Assembly: GCA_017939795.1 (NCBI GenBank)
Contig: JAGBAA010000062.1
Location: forward strand, 23,406-87,405
Origin: Thermoguttaceae bacterium
GTDB lineage: Bacteria > Planctomycetota > Planctomycetia > Pirellulales > Thermoguttaceae
Reading direction: 5' to 3'
Length of the DNA: 64,000 bases
The notes under the pieces are model-generated. The model was not told the DNA's origin. It saw nothing but the letters and a program-made list of their open reading frames with translations, and ran no database searches. Below, one piece after another: positions 53,224 to 62,688 of this stretch (the first letter of the stretch is position 1; the number at the start of each line of letters is the position of its first letter). A program made the translations under genes and the position numbers.

Positions 53224-56200
53224 CTATGCCGTCTTGCGGCGTCTCACGCTTCGGAGGCCGAAGAGACCGAGCGCAGTGACGAGAAGCGCGAGCGTCGAGG
53301 GTTCCGGAACCGAGGACACGAGATTGCCGGTGAGCGAGAGGATATTCGTTTCCTCGTCGTATTCGTACGCCCAATCGCCGATCGCTTCCGTCAGGTCAAG
53401 GAAAATGTCGATGTCTTCCAGACCCTCGGCTTCGATAATGTCGAACATCATGAGCGAGTCAAGCTCCTCGAATGACGCCTGGTCGACGATCAGTTTGAGA
53501 GTCAGAGCTTCGCCGGCATGAGCGACTTCGCCGTTGACTTTCAGTGCTTCGTCGCTGAGTACCTGCTGACGGAGCTGCGTGTTGGTCAGGTCGATGAGGT
53601 GGGCGGAACCTTCTTCGTAGAAGAGTTTTCCTTCGATCGTTCCGATACCCGTGATGTACGCACCGTCCTGAACGGTCGTATCGGAGGTGATCTTGCCCGT
53701 GATGTTCAGAGTCCCCTGCTCGACGGTGGTGGTCCCATTGTACGAGTTTTCGCCGGAGAGCGTCCACATTCCCGTGCCGGTCTTCACGACAGAGACGGGG
53801 TGATTTTCATTGTATTCTTTGAGGGTTCCGGCATAGGTACTGTCCGTATTCAAGCCGCCGACACGCATCGTAACGGGTTTCGTATTGGAAGCACCAGGAC
53901 GCGTTTCACCTTTGGAGTTGCCCGTGGTTGAGAGTTCGCCAAACTCGAAAACGCCGGAGTCATTTGCACCTGCTGAGAAGAAGAAATTGCCGTTTCCTTC
54001 GGAGACATATTTCGCGGAGCCGCTGGAAGTACTTCCGGTCTCGAAACCGATGTAGCCGCCGTCTTTACTTACGAACGTTCCGGCAAACTGCGAGGCATCG
54101 CCATAGACCTTCAGTTGGCGATGGACCGATCCATGGCCTTCATGCACGATCGTTCCCGAACCGGTAAGTGTCTTCATAACATGAGTCCGCGCACTGTCAT
54201 TCATGTCGATGGTCGTGGTCGTTCCGGCAACGGCTTCCGCGTTATTCACATTCAGGATCGCAGAGCCATTCACACTTCCGATCTTCCCGCCGTTGAGGAT
54301 GAGGTTTTCGACGACGGATTTATTGGTTTTGGAATCTCCGGGGGCCAGCGTTCCGCCTTCATTCAGCGTGACGGTACCGGTGATCGTCGTGGGGGCCACG
54401 TCGTTTCCAACGATGAACGTTCCGCCGTTGATCTCAACTTCGTTGAAATCGATCTTCGTGACGATACGCGCACCGTTGACGGTAAGTTTTTCGAGGTCCA
54501 CCGCATCCGCGGTAATTTCGGTCACCGTTCCCTGTTTGACACCACGTTCGAAGTAAATGGTTCCCGTGCCGGTCTCCGCCGCGTCGATGACGAGTTCAGA
54601 CCCGGAGATCTTCCCCTGCATCTGGATATTTTTGGAACCTTCCTGCATGAGCGTCCCGCCGTTGGCGACGATGGGCTGATTCACGCGGAGCTGGCCGCTG
54701 TCGTTACGGTTGAAGGAGAGCGTACCGCCTTCATTCAGGACGAAACCGCCCATGAGCGTTGGGATCGTGTCGGTGTCGGTGTAGGTGAATCCCTTGATGT
54801 GTCCGACCGTACGGACTTTATCGCCGAGATTTCCCGTCGCGGTCCCGTCGCCGATCTGAAGTTTTCCTCCGGACACGGTATAAACGCCGCTCGTGGAGTG
54901 CTCACCAGTGATCGTCCATGTGCCGGTCCCAACTTTTTCTGTGTGGACCACCGCATTAACGCCGTTGTTGCCGTAATCAAGCAGTTTTCCTGCAAACGTA
55001 CCGGACATATCCGAACCGCCGATCTCAAGGTAGGCATTTGCGATCTTTTGCCCCGTCGAGGCGGAACCAACACGGAATTCCGAACCTTTGTTCGAGTTTT
55101 CCAGCATACCGATCTTGAAGACGTGCGTCGGATCGTCCACAGACGGCGCGAAACAGATGCCGTTGGATTCCGAACCGTACCGGGCCAGCGCACTGGTACT
55201 CTGCGCACCGTGGAAGACCATCCAGCCGGAGGTCGAGGTGATCTTTCCGGCAAACGCGGTATTGTCGCCGGCGAATTGAAGCTGACTTCCGCCGATCTTC
55301 GTGAGCGTTCCCGTCCCGGTGAGCGAATTGGCAAATACGATCGTTCGGCTTGTCGGATTCACGGTTCCCGTAGAACGAACTTCGACGGGGGCGTTAAGAT
55401 GGAAATCCTGCTGACCGCTATTCATGATGCTCCAGCCGCTGGGCTGTGCACCGGTATTTGTAAGCGTACCGCCGTCAAAAACGAGCGTACCGGACCCGAA
55501 CGCGTCTTTATCCACGACGTTGACCGTTCCGCCGTCACGCACGATGAAATCGCTGGAGAATTTCGGATTCTTGCCGAGGAGCTTCAGCTGGGCACTTTCA
55601 CCGGTCACGATGACGTTTCCATCCCCTTCGAGTTTTTCCGCGAGGATCTTTATCGGCTGCGTGCCGGTGAAGGTCAGACCTGCCTCATACTCACCGTTTT
55701 CGGCGGCATGAGTAAAGACCCCAAATGCGAAACCGACTTCGCACGTACCGACGTTCGAAATCGTTCCGCCGCGTCCGTAAACATCAAATTTGTAGTTGTC
55801 GCCAACAGCCGATCGGTTGGATTCAAAAACCGTTCCGGGATTCAATGTCATTTGCGCGTTCCAGGAACCGCTTGTGCCGCCGTCACCATAGACGAGTTTC
55901 GTGCCTGCGTCGGAAAGGATGATCTCGCTCTTTCCTTGAACAGCTCCAGTCATGGTCGCCCCCGCGGGAACGATGACCGTACCGCCGCCGGAGATCTTAA
56001 TATCGGAGTCGCCGCCATACCAATTACTTTTGAAATTGACGGTACCGCCCCATGTCAAGGTCGCGTCGGGAGCTACTTCAACTTCTCCGGCAGTATTGGT
56101 GGTACCGCGAAAGATGACCCGCGCATTAATGGAAGAATCCGATAGGACTGTCCATTTACAGTTCGCGATGTAGTTGCCGTAGTCAGAAGGAGCAACCTGG

Positions 56201-57099
56201 TTGCCTTCTGCATCGACAGCTTCAATGGAACCGCCGTCAAAAACAACGAAACCAAGGTTCGCGTGCGAGCCGGCCTTGGAGTAATTCAGCCGTCCGCCGT
56301 CAGCTAGAGTAATGGTGCAGTGCGAATTTCCATCATAGTTGAGCACATTGTCCGCGCACAGATCCAAGGTCGTGCCTTCGCCGGAAATGTTGATCTTCTC
56401 GCCGTTGAGCGTACTGCGGGTCGGTTTCAGCATCTTGATTGTACCGCCGCCGCTGATGTCCCACGAATCTCTTCCATTAAGGTCGGAGAAGTTGATCTCT
56501 GCGTTGATCGTCAGCGTTTTTCCGGGATCGACGATAAAATTACCCGCTTTTTCGTTGATCCCGTTCGCATTCGTACGGATGAGGATCATTGGGCAGTCGA
56601 TCAGTGTGTCCTGCGTCACGTGGATCTCGCCGCCAAAGAGGAAGTTTCCGAGATTGGACGGCTTCACCGTCGAAGAAATGTCGCCGCCGTTGGACGTAAG
56701 GTTTCCTAGATTGATGTGGTTTCCGTCGGCCGTCGAAATGATTGAACCTCCGTTGAGGATGATGTATGGCGTATTGTAAGTATACGCAAGCGCGTTTTTC
56801 CCGGCCAGATCCAAAACACTGCCAGAATTCACGATGATCTGCGACGTTTTGGTCAGACCGTTTTCATTCGCGATCCGCAGCGTCCCGCCGTTGATGGTGG
56901 TCGTCCCGGTGTATGTGTTTCCCGTCCCGGTCAGTGTGTAAACTCCAGTCCCGGTTTTGACCAGATCGTTCGCACCAGTGTGATTCGTCCCCGTTCCCGT
57001 CGTAACGGTAATGACGGCCGCGTCGGTAAAAGCCGGCATCGAGGAAAGCATTACTGTCGCCAAAAGGCTCGTGAGTGATTTACGGATCGTGTGTTTCAT
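53224..57099 (-). CDS. Giant autotransporter-repeat protein with PEP-CTERM anchor
   Basis: The 1291-residue exported protein has a signal peptide (about 1-27, ending FTDA) and a long right-handed beta-helix made of autotransporter-associated repeats, for example VKTGTGVYTLTGTGNTYTGTTTINGGTLRI and VSGGKLQIGDG. It ends with a canonical PEP-CTERM tail, VPEPSTLALLVTALGLFGLRSVRRRK, recognised by an exosortase. Despite the repeats it lacks a C-terminal translocator barrel, so it is not a type V autotransporter. It should be displayed at the cell surface, perhaps in matrix or adhesion. AGGGA precedes the ATG, a promoter lies at 57154-57181 and a terminator at 53165. No exosortase gene is in the window. 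Confidence 0.92.
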   Translation of the reverse strand: MKHTIRKSLTSLLATVMLSSMPAFTDAAVITVTTGTGTNHTGANDLVKTGTGVYTLTGTGNTYTGTTTINGGTLRIANENGLTKTSQIIVNSGSVLDLAGKNALAYTYNTPYIILNGGSIISTADGNHINLGNLTSNGGDISSTVKPSNLGNFLFGGEIHVTQDTLIDCPMILIRTNANGINEKAGNFIVDPGKTLTINAEINFSDLNGRDSWDISGGGTIKMLKPTRSTLNGEKINISGEGTTLDLCADNVLNYDGNSHCTITLADGGRLNYSKAGSHANLGFVVFDGGSIEAVDAEGNQVAPSDYGNYIANCKWTVLSDSSINARVIFRGTTNTAGEVEVAPDATLTWGGTVNFKSNWYGGDSDIKISGGGTVIVPAGATMTGAVQGKSEIILSDAGTKLVYGDGGTSGSWNAQMTLNPGTVFESNRSAVGDNYKFDVYGRGGTISNVGTCEVGFAFGVFTHAAENGEYEAGLTFTGTQPIKILAEKLEGDGNVIVTGESAQLKLLGKNPKFSSDFIVRDGGTVNVVDKDAFGSGTLVFDGGTLTNTGAQPSGWSIMNSGQQDFHLNAPVEVRSTGTVNPTSRTIVFANSLTGTGTLTKIGGSQLQFAGDNTAFAGKITSTSGWMVFHGAQSTSALARYGSESNGICFAPSVDDPTHVFKIGMLENSNKGSEFRVGSASTGQKIANAYLEIGGSDMSGTFAGKLLDYGNNGVNAVVHTEKVGTGTWTITGEHSTSGVYTVSGGKLQIGDGTATGNLGDKVRTVGHIKGFTYTDTDTIPTLMGGFVLNEGGTLSFNRNDSGQLRVNQPIVANGGTLMQEGSKNIQMQGKISGSELVIDAAETGTGTIYFERGVKQGTVTEITADAVDLEKLTVNGARIVTKIDFNEVEINGGTFIVGNDVAPTTITGTVTLNEGGTLAPGDSKTNKSVVENLILNGGKIGSVNGSAILNVNNAEAVAGTTTTIDMNDSARTHVMKTLTGSGTIVHEGHGSVHRQLKVYGDASQFAGTFVSKDGGYIGFETGSTSSGSAKYVSEGNGNFFFSAGANDSGVFEFGELSTTGNSKGETRPGASNTKPVTMRVGGLNTDSTYAGTLKEYNENHPVSVVKTGTGMWTLSGENSYNGTTTVEQGTLNITGKITSDTTVQDGAYITGIGTIEGKLFYEEGSAHLIDLTNTQLRQQVLSDEALKVNGEVAHAGEALTLKLIVDQASFEELDSLMMFDIIEAEGLEDIDIFLDLTEAIGDWAYEYDEETNILSLTGNLVSSVPEPSTLALLVTALGLFGLRSVRRRKTA

Positions 57100-57153
57100 C
57101 GTATTCCCTAAAAATCAAGTCAAAAAACAGGAAAATGAAATCAATACTCTGAT

Positions 57154-57181
57154 ATTATACACCGACCCATCCGTTTTCCAA
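57154..57181 (-). promoter_or_regulatory. Candidate sigma70 promoter of the PEP-CTERM gene
   Basis: On the minus strand TTGGAA (57181-57176) and a perfect TATAAT (57159-57154) are separated by 16 bases. The start point lies about 50 bases before the ATG. Confidence 0.6.
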
Positions 57182-57373
57182 CAAAAAAGACTTCTATTTT
57201 CTACAAAACCTTAAACTTTTTTTAAAAAAAGACAAAAAATTCCATATTTTCATCAAAAAAGACATCATCAATGTTTTCAATACAATAATATTCAGACATA
57301 AAATCGGTTATTCCAAGTTCATCGATCTGATTCGGAAAGGCCGTATGATCCGCCGATACCGACCATTCGGCCC

Positions 57374-57418
57374 CGAAAATAAAAGATCCCTCTCCGGAAG
57401 ATCCGATCCGGAAAGGGA
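57374..57418 (-). terminator. Intrinsic terminator of the FG-GAP gene
   Basis: TCCCTCTCCGGA (57387-57398) pairs with TCCGGAAAGGGA (57407-57418) with one mismatch. On the minus strand TCTTTTATTTT follows. Confidence 0.8.
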
Positions 57419-57465
57419 ATGCGGTTCAGACTCGAACAAAAGTATTCGGCCTCACGGCCATGAAA

Positions 57466-58668
57466 CTATTTCTGAATGAAAAGCGTGCAGCCTTTCTTAT
57501 TGCCGGACAGAACGTCCTGCTTTCCGTCACCGTTGATGTCGCCGACGGTGATCTGCGTTCCGACGCCGGAATTATCGTCGATCTTGTGCGGCACGAACCA
57601 GGTCTTGCCGTTTTCGCGGCGGCACTCGTACCAGTAAAGGACAGCGGGGAAATTCGCCTCTTTATCGCCGTTGGGACCATGCGCCCACCAGCGTTTTCCG
57701 GTCACGAAGTCGATCAGCCCATCGCCGTTGATGTCTGCGTAGTCGATCGCGTGCATCTGCGTATAGCTGATCTTGCCTTCCGGATTCGCCGGATCGACCG
57801 GCTGGATCTCGTTTTTCTCGAACGTCATCGTACCGTCCGCCGCTTTGGAAGCCTTCCACCAGACGAGCCCGTAAAGGTGCGCATCCCAGGCACAGACCAC
57901 GTCGTTCAGTCCGTCACCGTCAACGTCAAAAACACACATCGTGGACGCACGGTCCGCAAATTCAAAGGAATGGTACTTCCAGACGCCATTGAAATTGGGA
58001 GCGTCTTTTCCGGGGTTTTCGTACCATCCCTTGGAATCGATCACGTCATTCCGTCCGTCCGAATTCACGTCACCGGCTCCGATCCCGTGGAAATAGCGCT
58101 GGTATTTGTCATCTTTTTCCGAGACGGCGTGCCATTTCCATGCGGTCGTGTCGTTCGGATCATACGACGCAAATCCCATGTATCCGTTCCGGTTGAACAC
58201 GAGATCCTTCTGTCCGTCGCCGTCCACGTCCACATAGACCTGCGATTCGTTTCCGATCTCCTGCGAGATGAAAAATTTCTTCCATTCACCACCGTTTTTC
58301 CCCGGATTCTGGTACCAGAAACCGTCCGTACCGGGCCACGGGACCTGAATGATGTCCGGGAAGCCGTCTTTGTTCAGGTCATCCGTGAAACAGAGGAACT
58401 GATCCGAGTATCCGGTCGGCTGGAACGGTTTCGCTTCACGGTACGCTTCCTTCTTTTTAAAGTCAGGACCGTAGAAAATATACGCGCCATACGTCAGGTC
58501 GGTGTTTCCGTCCTGGTCAAAGTCCGCGTAGAATGCGCCTTCCGCGCAGAAATCGCTCGTAACGGGGACGCGCTCGAATTCGACCGCCTGTGCGGCTGAA
58601 ACGGCCAACGCTCCGACAGACAGACCGGCGAGGAAACCGAGGGAAAGGGGGAGGGATCTTTTCTTCAT
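57466..58668 (-). CDS. Exported FG-GAP/VCBS repeat (integrin-like propeller) protein
   Basis: The 400-residue protein has a signal peptide (about 1-28, LGFLAGLSVGALAVSAAQA). It contains seven calcium-binding repeats of the form D-x-D/N-x-DG-x-x-D: DFDQDGNTD, DLNKDGFPD, DVDGDGQKD, DVNSDGRND, DVDGDGLND, DINGDGLID and DINGDGKQD. Seven repeats fit a complete seven-bladed propeller. Repeats of W/Y-rich sequence (GFWYQNPGKNG, GWYENPGKD) between them are typical of planctomycete FG-GAP proteins that bind polysaccharide or protein. The start at 58668 has AAGGA seven bases upstream. It is divergent from the GH43 gene, so a shared role in glycan use is possible. Confidence 0.88.
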   Translation of the reverse strand: MKKRSLPLSLGFLAGLSVGALAVSAAQAVEFERVPVTSDFCAEGAFYADFDQDGNTDLTYGAYIFYGPDFKKKEAYREAKPFQPTGYSDQFLCFTDDLNKDGFPDIIQVPWPGTDGFWYQNPGKNGGEWKKFFISQEIGNESQVYVDVDGDGQKDLVFNRNGYMGFASYDPNDTTAWKWHAVSEKDDKYQRYFHGIGAGDVNSDGRNDVIDSKGWYENPGKDAPNFNGVWKYHSFEFADRASTMCVFDVDGDGLNDVVCAWDAHLYGLVWWKASKAADGTMTFEKNEIQPVDPANPEGKISYTQMHAIDYADINGDGLIDFVTGKRWWAHGPNGDKEANFPAVLYWYECRRENGKTWFVPHKIDDNSGVGTQITVGDINGDGKQDVLSGNKKGCTLFIQK

Positions 58669-58804
58669 TGGGCAATCCTTCAAAAAATTAGGTGGATGTC
58701 AAAAACAAAATCTGATTTTCCCAGTATATCCTCCCACCGGCCATTTTGTCAAGTGGGGGACGCAAAAAAGTTTCCGATTTTCCCGCAAATTTTCACCTCT
58801 GCGC

Positions 58805-58832
58805 TTGACTTTCAAGAGATTTTGGGTAAAAT
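58805..58832 (+). promoter_or_regulatory. Candidate sigma70 promoter of the GH43 gene
   Basis: TTGACT (58805-58810) and TAAAAT (58827-58832) have a 16-base spacer. The leader to the ATG at 58906 is about 65 bases. Confidence 0.6.
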
Positions 58833-58905
58833 GCAGAAGTTCCCTGATTTTATTTCATTCCCAATTCCCCCCAACCTTCATTTTGACCGAGAAAGGATCC
58901 ATTTT

Positions 58906-59889
58906 ATGAAAAAAACGCCCTTCACCCGCAAAAACATTCTCTTGACGGTATTTCTGACGTTCCTCTGCGCGTTCTGTTTCGGAACGGCCCAGTCTGCCAA
59001 CGCTGCGGAAAACGCTGACGAGACCTGCTTCGCGTTTACGTATTTCACCCGAAACGGAGAGGACGGCCTCCATCTTCTCGTGAGCCGCGACGCGCGGAAA
59101 TGGGAAGTCACCAACGCAGGGAAATCGTATCTCGCCCCGATGAAAGGCGGTCTGATGCGCGACCCGAGCATCTGTCAGGCTCCGGACGGAACGTTCCATC
59201 TCGTCTGGACGACGAACTGGTTCAACTCGCCGAGCATCGGGCATTCCACGAGCCGCGATCTGATCAACTGGACCGAGCCGGAAGCGATCCCCGTCATGCA
59301 GAACGAGCCGACGACGCGAAACGTCTGGGCACCGGAAGTCTTTTTCGATGAAGCGAGCGGTTTCTACTACATCATCTGGGCCTCGACGATCCCCGGACGT
59401 TTCACCGACCAGGCGAAAGGTTCGAGCGAGAGCAAACTGGACCACCGGCAGTACTTCACCAAGACGAAGGACTGGAAGACCTTCACCGAATCGAAACTCT
59501 ACTTTGAGCCGGGACACAACGTGATCGACGCATTCCTGGCGAAAAAGGACGACACGTACTATCTCTTCTACAAAGACGAGACGCTTGTGCCGGAACGCAA
59601 GAATATCCTCATGGCGACGGCTCCGACTCCGGAAGGACCGTGGACGAAACACGGCGACATCTCGCCGATCAACTGGGTGGAAGGTCCCTCCGCGCTTTAC
59701 CTCGGCGACCACTGGCTCGTCTGCTACGACTGCTACCGCAAACACTGCTATGGCGCCATCGTCTCCAAAGACGGCAAAACGTGGACCGACATTTCGTCCG
59801 AATTCACCGTTGACGGCCTGAAAGACGTCCGCCACGGCACGATGTTCCGCATCTCCAAAGAAATCTACGACGGACTCAAAGCGAAATAA
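58906..59889 (+). CDS. Exported glycoside hydrolase family 43-like enzyme
   Basis: The 327-residue protein has a signal peptide ending near SANA (residue 33) and a five-bladed propeller typical of GH43 arabinosidases/xylosidases. The three acidic catalytic residues are in place: D86 in MRDPSIC (base), D208 in NVIDAF (pKa modulator) and E259 in NWVEGPS (acid). Other family lines are WAPEVFFDE and YYLFYKDE. The start at 58906 has GAAAGGA eight bases before; an open frame upstream to 58696 is not needed. Substrate is probably arabinan, arabinoxylan or another plant-type glycan. Length is that of a single-domain enzyme without carbohydrate-binding module. Confidence 0.88.
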   Translation: MKKTPFTRKNILLTVFLTFLCAFCFGTAQSANAAENADETCFAFTYFTRNGEDGLHLLVSRDARKWEVTNAGKSYLAPMKGGLMRDPSICQAPDGTFHLVWTTNWFNSPSIGHSTSRDLINWTEPEAIPVMQNEPTTRNVWAPEVFFDEASGFYYIIWASTIPGRFTDQAKGSSESKLDHRQYFTKTKDWKTFTESKLYFEPGHNVIDAFLAKKDDTYYLFYKDETLVPERKNILMATAPTPEGPWTKHGDISPINWVEGPSALYLGDHWLVCYDCYRKHCYGAIVSKDGKTWTDISSEFTVDGLKDVRHGTMFRISKEIYDGLKAK

Positions 59890-60013
59890 AAGTCCTTCCG
59901 CCAACTGCGCGCCCTTCTGCGCTGAAACCGTGGAAGAGGCGCAGGATCATACGCTGGATCAGAAATCAAACTTGAATCCCAAAGTCAAGCTCCCGCCTCG
60001 AAAGGAAGCTGCC

Positions 60014-61528
60014 ATGAAAATGAACCGTTTTTCCGTATTTTCCTCTTTTTTCGTCCTGCTGTTCCTTTCCGCGTCAAATCTGTCGGCAGAAACGGAAGTA
60101 CGGACGTACTCACTGCCGGCAGATCTGACACAGAATGAAGCGCGGGTCCTGCTCGATCTTGCGGCGGAAGAGGGAGATCCGACTCGTGTTCCGGATCCAG
60201 AAACTCCGGCAGAGCTTCGGCTCGAAATGAAAGCCGCGGTCCCGCAGAATGTGCATGAGGTCATGGAACGGTTCGAGAAACTTCTCGCGGAAGGCAATCC
60301 GAAACCAACGCCGGAAGAAATGGAACTCCGCGCCATCCTCGACACGCCGATCGATGCCGAGTACGCGCAGAAACCGCTCGCGGAACTTCTTCAGGAATGG
60401 GAAAAACGATTTGCGGTCCCGTTCTCCGTAGACCTTGAAAGTCTCGAAGAAGAAGGTATGGAGCTGGCCGAGATCACGGTGACGCTCAAAACGCGGGGGA
60501 TCTCACTGCGCAGTGTTTTGGATATCGCCCTGGCTCCGTACGGTCTGACGTGGGAAACGAATGGCGGGGAAACGCAGATTGCCGCTCTCAAGCAGTATGC
60601 CGCTCTCAAGAAGATTGCCGCTTTCAAGTATGAATGGCGCGTCTATCCGTTTCCCAAAAGTACTTTAGTCTGCGGTTTTACTTTGCCGAAAGACAGGTCT
60701 TTTTCGGGGAAATTTGAGGACATGGCACCTCTTTCTGCATACCCGCAGGAGATCCTTGAGTGGACGCCGGATCGCGCAAAAGACGCTTTTATCCTGCTAT
60801 TGATCCGATCCGTCGCCATGGATACCTGGGAAGAAATCGGCGGCGGGGGGGGAAGATGCATTTGGGCCGGAGAGCGGTTTCTGGTCCAGCAAACTCCCAG
60901 AGTTCATGCGAAGATCGAGCGGTTCATGGCTCAATGGAACGGAAATTTCCGCGAATCAGACTCTCGCCAGCGTATCCTGACCACGCTGGAAACGCCCATT
61001 TCTCTGGAACTGAAAGAAGGGGATGACTTGGAAAGTATGACTCTGGGAGCCATCGCGGCTTTCGAGGAAAAACTTGGGATCCTGATATTCCCGGCAGCAG
61101 ATCTCTCGACAGAAGGAATTCACGTTGAGCTGCCGTGGTCCTGCCGCGAAATGCCGGCAATTCAGGCTTTGGGGACCGTTTTCGGACTGGATCAGATCGA
61201 GATCCGCGAAGACTGCGCAGTCTTTGGGGGCGGTACGATGTGCGAAGAGCGTCTTTTCTGGCCGCTCGATCCCCGCGTGGATGAAGAAAAGCTCATGGTG
61301 GCACTTGAAGAAGAGATCCATCCAGATTTCTGGATATACAATGGCGGCGTTGGATCCGTAGAATTTGATGCCGCAACGGGACGGATCCTCGTTCAGAACT
61401 CCCTCCCCATCCTTTACGAAGTCCGCAAATTCCTGCAGGAAAACACACTTGGCGACATTCCGGAACGCTTCCGCCGGGAAACTCCCCGATTACGTTCCAT
61501 CCACGAAAAGAACCTCTCTTCATTCTGA
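60014..61528 (+). CDS. Exported protein with two STN-like (secretin/TonB short N-terminal) repeats
   Basis: The 504-residue protein has a signal peptide (about 1-25, VFSSFFVLLFLSASNLSA). Residues about 105-200 and 330-420 follow an STN-like pattern: a leading threshold strand, a helix with L-x-x-L-x-x-W, a strand ending in a conserved Asp, then 'V-x-L-x-x-x-G-x-S-L-x-x-x-LD-x-x-L-x-x-x-GL'. Clear examples are AEITVTLKTRGISLRSVLDIAL and the later IHVELPWSC. Such domains serve as protein-protein modules in secretins and receptors, but no secretin pore follows. The start is set by AAAGGAAG before the ATG at 60014. Function unknown; probably periplasmic. Confidence 0.75.
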   Translation: MKMNRFSVFSSFFVLLFLSASNLSAETEVRTYSLPADLTQNEARVLLDLAAEEGDPTRVPDPETPAELRLEMKAAVPQNVHEVMERFEKLLAEGNPKPTPEEMELRAILDTPIDAEYAQKPLAELLQEWEKRFAVPFSVDLESLEEEGMELAEITVTLKTRGISLRSVLDIALAPYGLTWETNGGETQIAALKQYAALKKIAAFKYEWRVYPFPKSTLVCGFTLPKDRSFSGKFEDMAPLSAYPQEILEWTPDRAKDAFILLLIRSVAMDTWEEIGGGGGRCIWAGERFLVQQTPRVHAKIERFMAQWNGNFRESDSRQRILTTLETPISLELKEGDDLESMTLGAIAAFEEKLGILIFPAADLSTEGIHVELPWSCREMPAIQALGTVFGLDQIEIREDCAVFGGGTMCEERLFWPLDPRVDEEKLMVALEEEIHPDFWIYNGGVGSVEFDAATGRILVQNSLPILYEVRKFLQENTLGDIPERFRRETPRLRSIHEKNLSSF

Positions 61529-61604
61529 AAGCTTTAAAGACGCGGCACCGTCCGCCGCGCCTTACGAAGCAGGAACAGATACAGCAGGATACCCGGACCG
61601 TGCG

Positions 61605-62423
61605 TCAGGACGCCTGGTTTTCCAGCCACTCATCGATAAGCGAGCGCGCGATGCTTCCCGGCGGCGGGATCATCGGAAGCGTTTCTTTCGAAAACCAGCC
61701 CGCATCATCCAGTTCTTTACCGTCCGGGCACAGCTCCCCTGACGCATATTCTGCGCGGAATCCAAGCATCAGCGAATTCGGAAACGGCCAGCTTTGGCTC
61801 CGGACATACGTCAGAGCCTTCACCTGGATCCCGACCTCTTCTTCAAGTTCCCGCACGACGGCATCTTCTGCCGATTCGCCAGCCTCGACAAATCCCGCAG
61901 CCAGACCGTACATTCCGTTGGTGAACTGCCGATTGTGCGCCAAAAGGATCCGGTCACCGCACGTCACCAGCACGATGACCGCCGGTGCGATCTGCGGAAA
62001 AAATCTGGCTCCGCACGTCGGACAGGCCAGGCCGATGTCTGTTTTTGCCGGAACGGTCCGGGAGGCACATTTGCCGCAGAATCGATGGTTTTCGAGCCAG
62101 AAAAGAAGGATCCTCGCACGGCAGAGAGCCACGCTTCGGTCATGCGGGAACGACGCGAAAACATCCCGGCACATCATGGGACGCACGCCCTCAGGAAGTT
62201 CTTTCGGAAACGCCTCCGCCATGACTCCGAAACACGGCACGCCGTCCATTTCGCCAAGCTCAAGAAGTGTTCTGCCTGCAAGAATACCGCGCAGATGCGA
62301 GACGGAAGGAAACTCCGTCCCGCACATCAAAACTTCCTTTCCCGCAACGAAAAAAACCAGCGGCTCGGACATCCGTCCAAATTCCTCGGCAAACTTGAGT
62401 CTTTCAGCAGGCACAAACGGCAT
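61605..62423 (-). CDS. nudC: NADH pyrophosphatase (NAD-capped RNA hydrolase)
   Basis: The 272-residue Nudix enzyme hydrolyses NADH to NMNH and AMP and removes NAD caps from RNA. The four zinc-binding Cys are C116, C119, C134 and C137, followed by the full Nudix box G177 to I199 (GFVEAGESAEDAV and REL-EEEVGI). The NudC-specific SQPWPFPxS motif is present as SQSWPFPNS, with Pro changed to Ser. The start at 62423 is supported by GGGAGAGGA just upstream; longer in-frame starts run through the hairpin cluster. Cytoplasmic. Confidence 0.93.
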   Translation of the reverse strand: MPFVPAERLKFAEEFGRMSEPLVFFVAGKEVLMCGTEFPSVSHLRGILAGRTLLELGEMDGVPCFGVMAEAFPKELPEGVRPMMCRDVFASFPHDRSVALCRARILLFWLENHRFCGKCASRTVPAKTDIGLACPTCGARFFPQIAPAVIVLVTCGDRILLAHNRQFTNGMYGLAAGFVEAGESAEDAVVRELEEEVGIQVKALTYVRSQSWPFPNSLMLGFRAEYASGELCPDGKELDDAGWFSKETLPMIPPPGSIARSLIDEWLENQAS

Positions 62424-62469
62424 GAGATCCTCTCCCAAAACAAAAAACGTAAAAAATGTACTCCATACT

Positions 62470-62680
62470 CCCCTCCTCCGGAGGGGCGGCAAGCGAAGCG
62501 AGACGGGGGAAGTGCGGAAACTTTTAAAGGACGCCGTCTCTGAACCCCGTACCAACTCCCGGCGAATGGCCTGCGGCCTGTATCGCCGAATATCAAAGCG
62601 GCAAAGGTCACTCCGTGACCGTATTGCCGCACTCCATATCGGACCACCCCGCCCCTAAGGGGCCGGAATTTTCGCCGGGG
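62470..62680. repeat. Cluster of GC-rich hairpins
   Basis: At least four perfect or near-perfect stems lie within about 210 bases: CCCCTCC/GGAGGGG (62470-62486), CGGCGA/TCGCCG with inner GGCC/GGCC (62560-62588), GCGGCAA-GGTCAC/GTGACC-TTGCCGC (62598-62630) and GCCCC/GGGGC (62651-62663), plus CCGG/CCGG. They separate nudC from the kinase-FGE gene. The look is that of an intergenic mosaic repeat rather than a terminator. Confidence 0.65.
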
Positions 62681-62688
62681 CGCTGCGC

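Larger units (their letters stand above)
57100..57465. other. Intergenic region upstream of the PEP-CTERM gene
   Basis: This 366-base, AT-rich spacer carries the promoter of the PEP-CTERM gene and the terminator of the FG-GAP gene. No ORF is supported. Confidence 0.6.

Noticed and set aside
54115..56145. 676-codon plus-strand frame inside the PEP-CTERM gene region
   Set aside because: Antisense to a protein with signal peptide, beta-helix repeats and PEP-CTERM tail; no start signal and unnatural composition.
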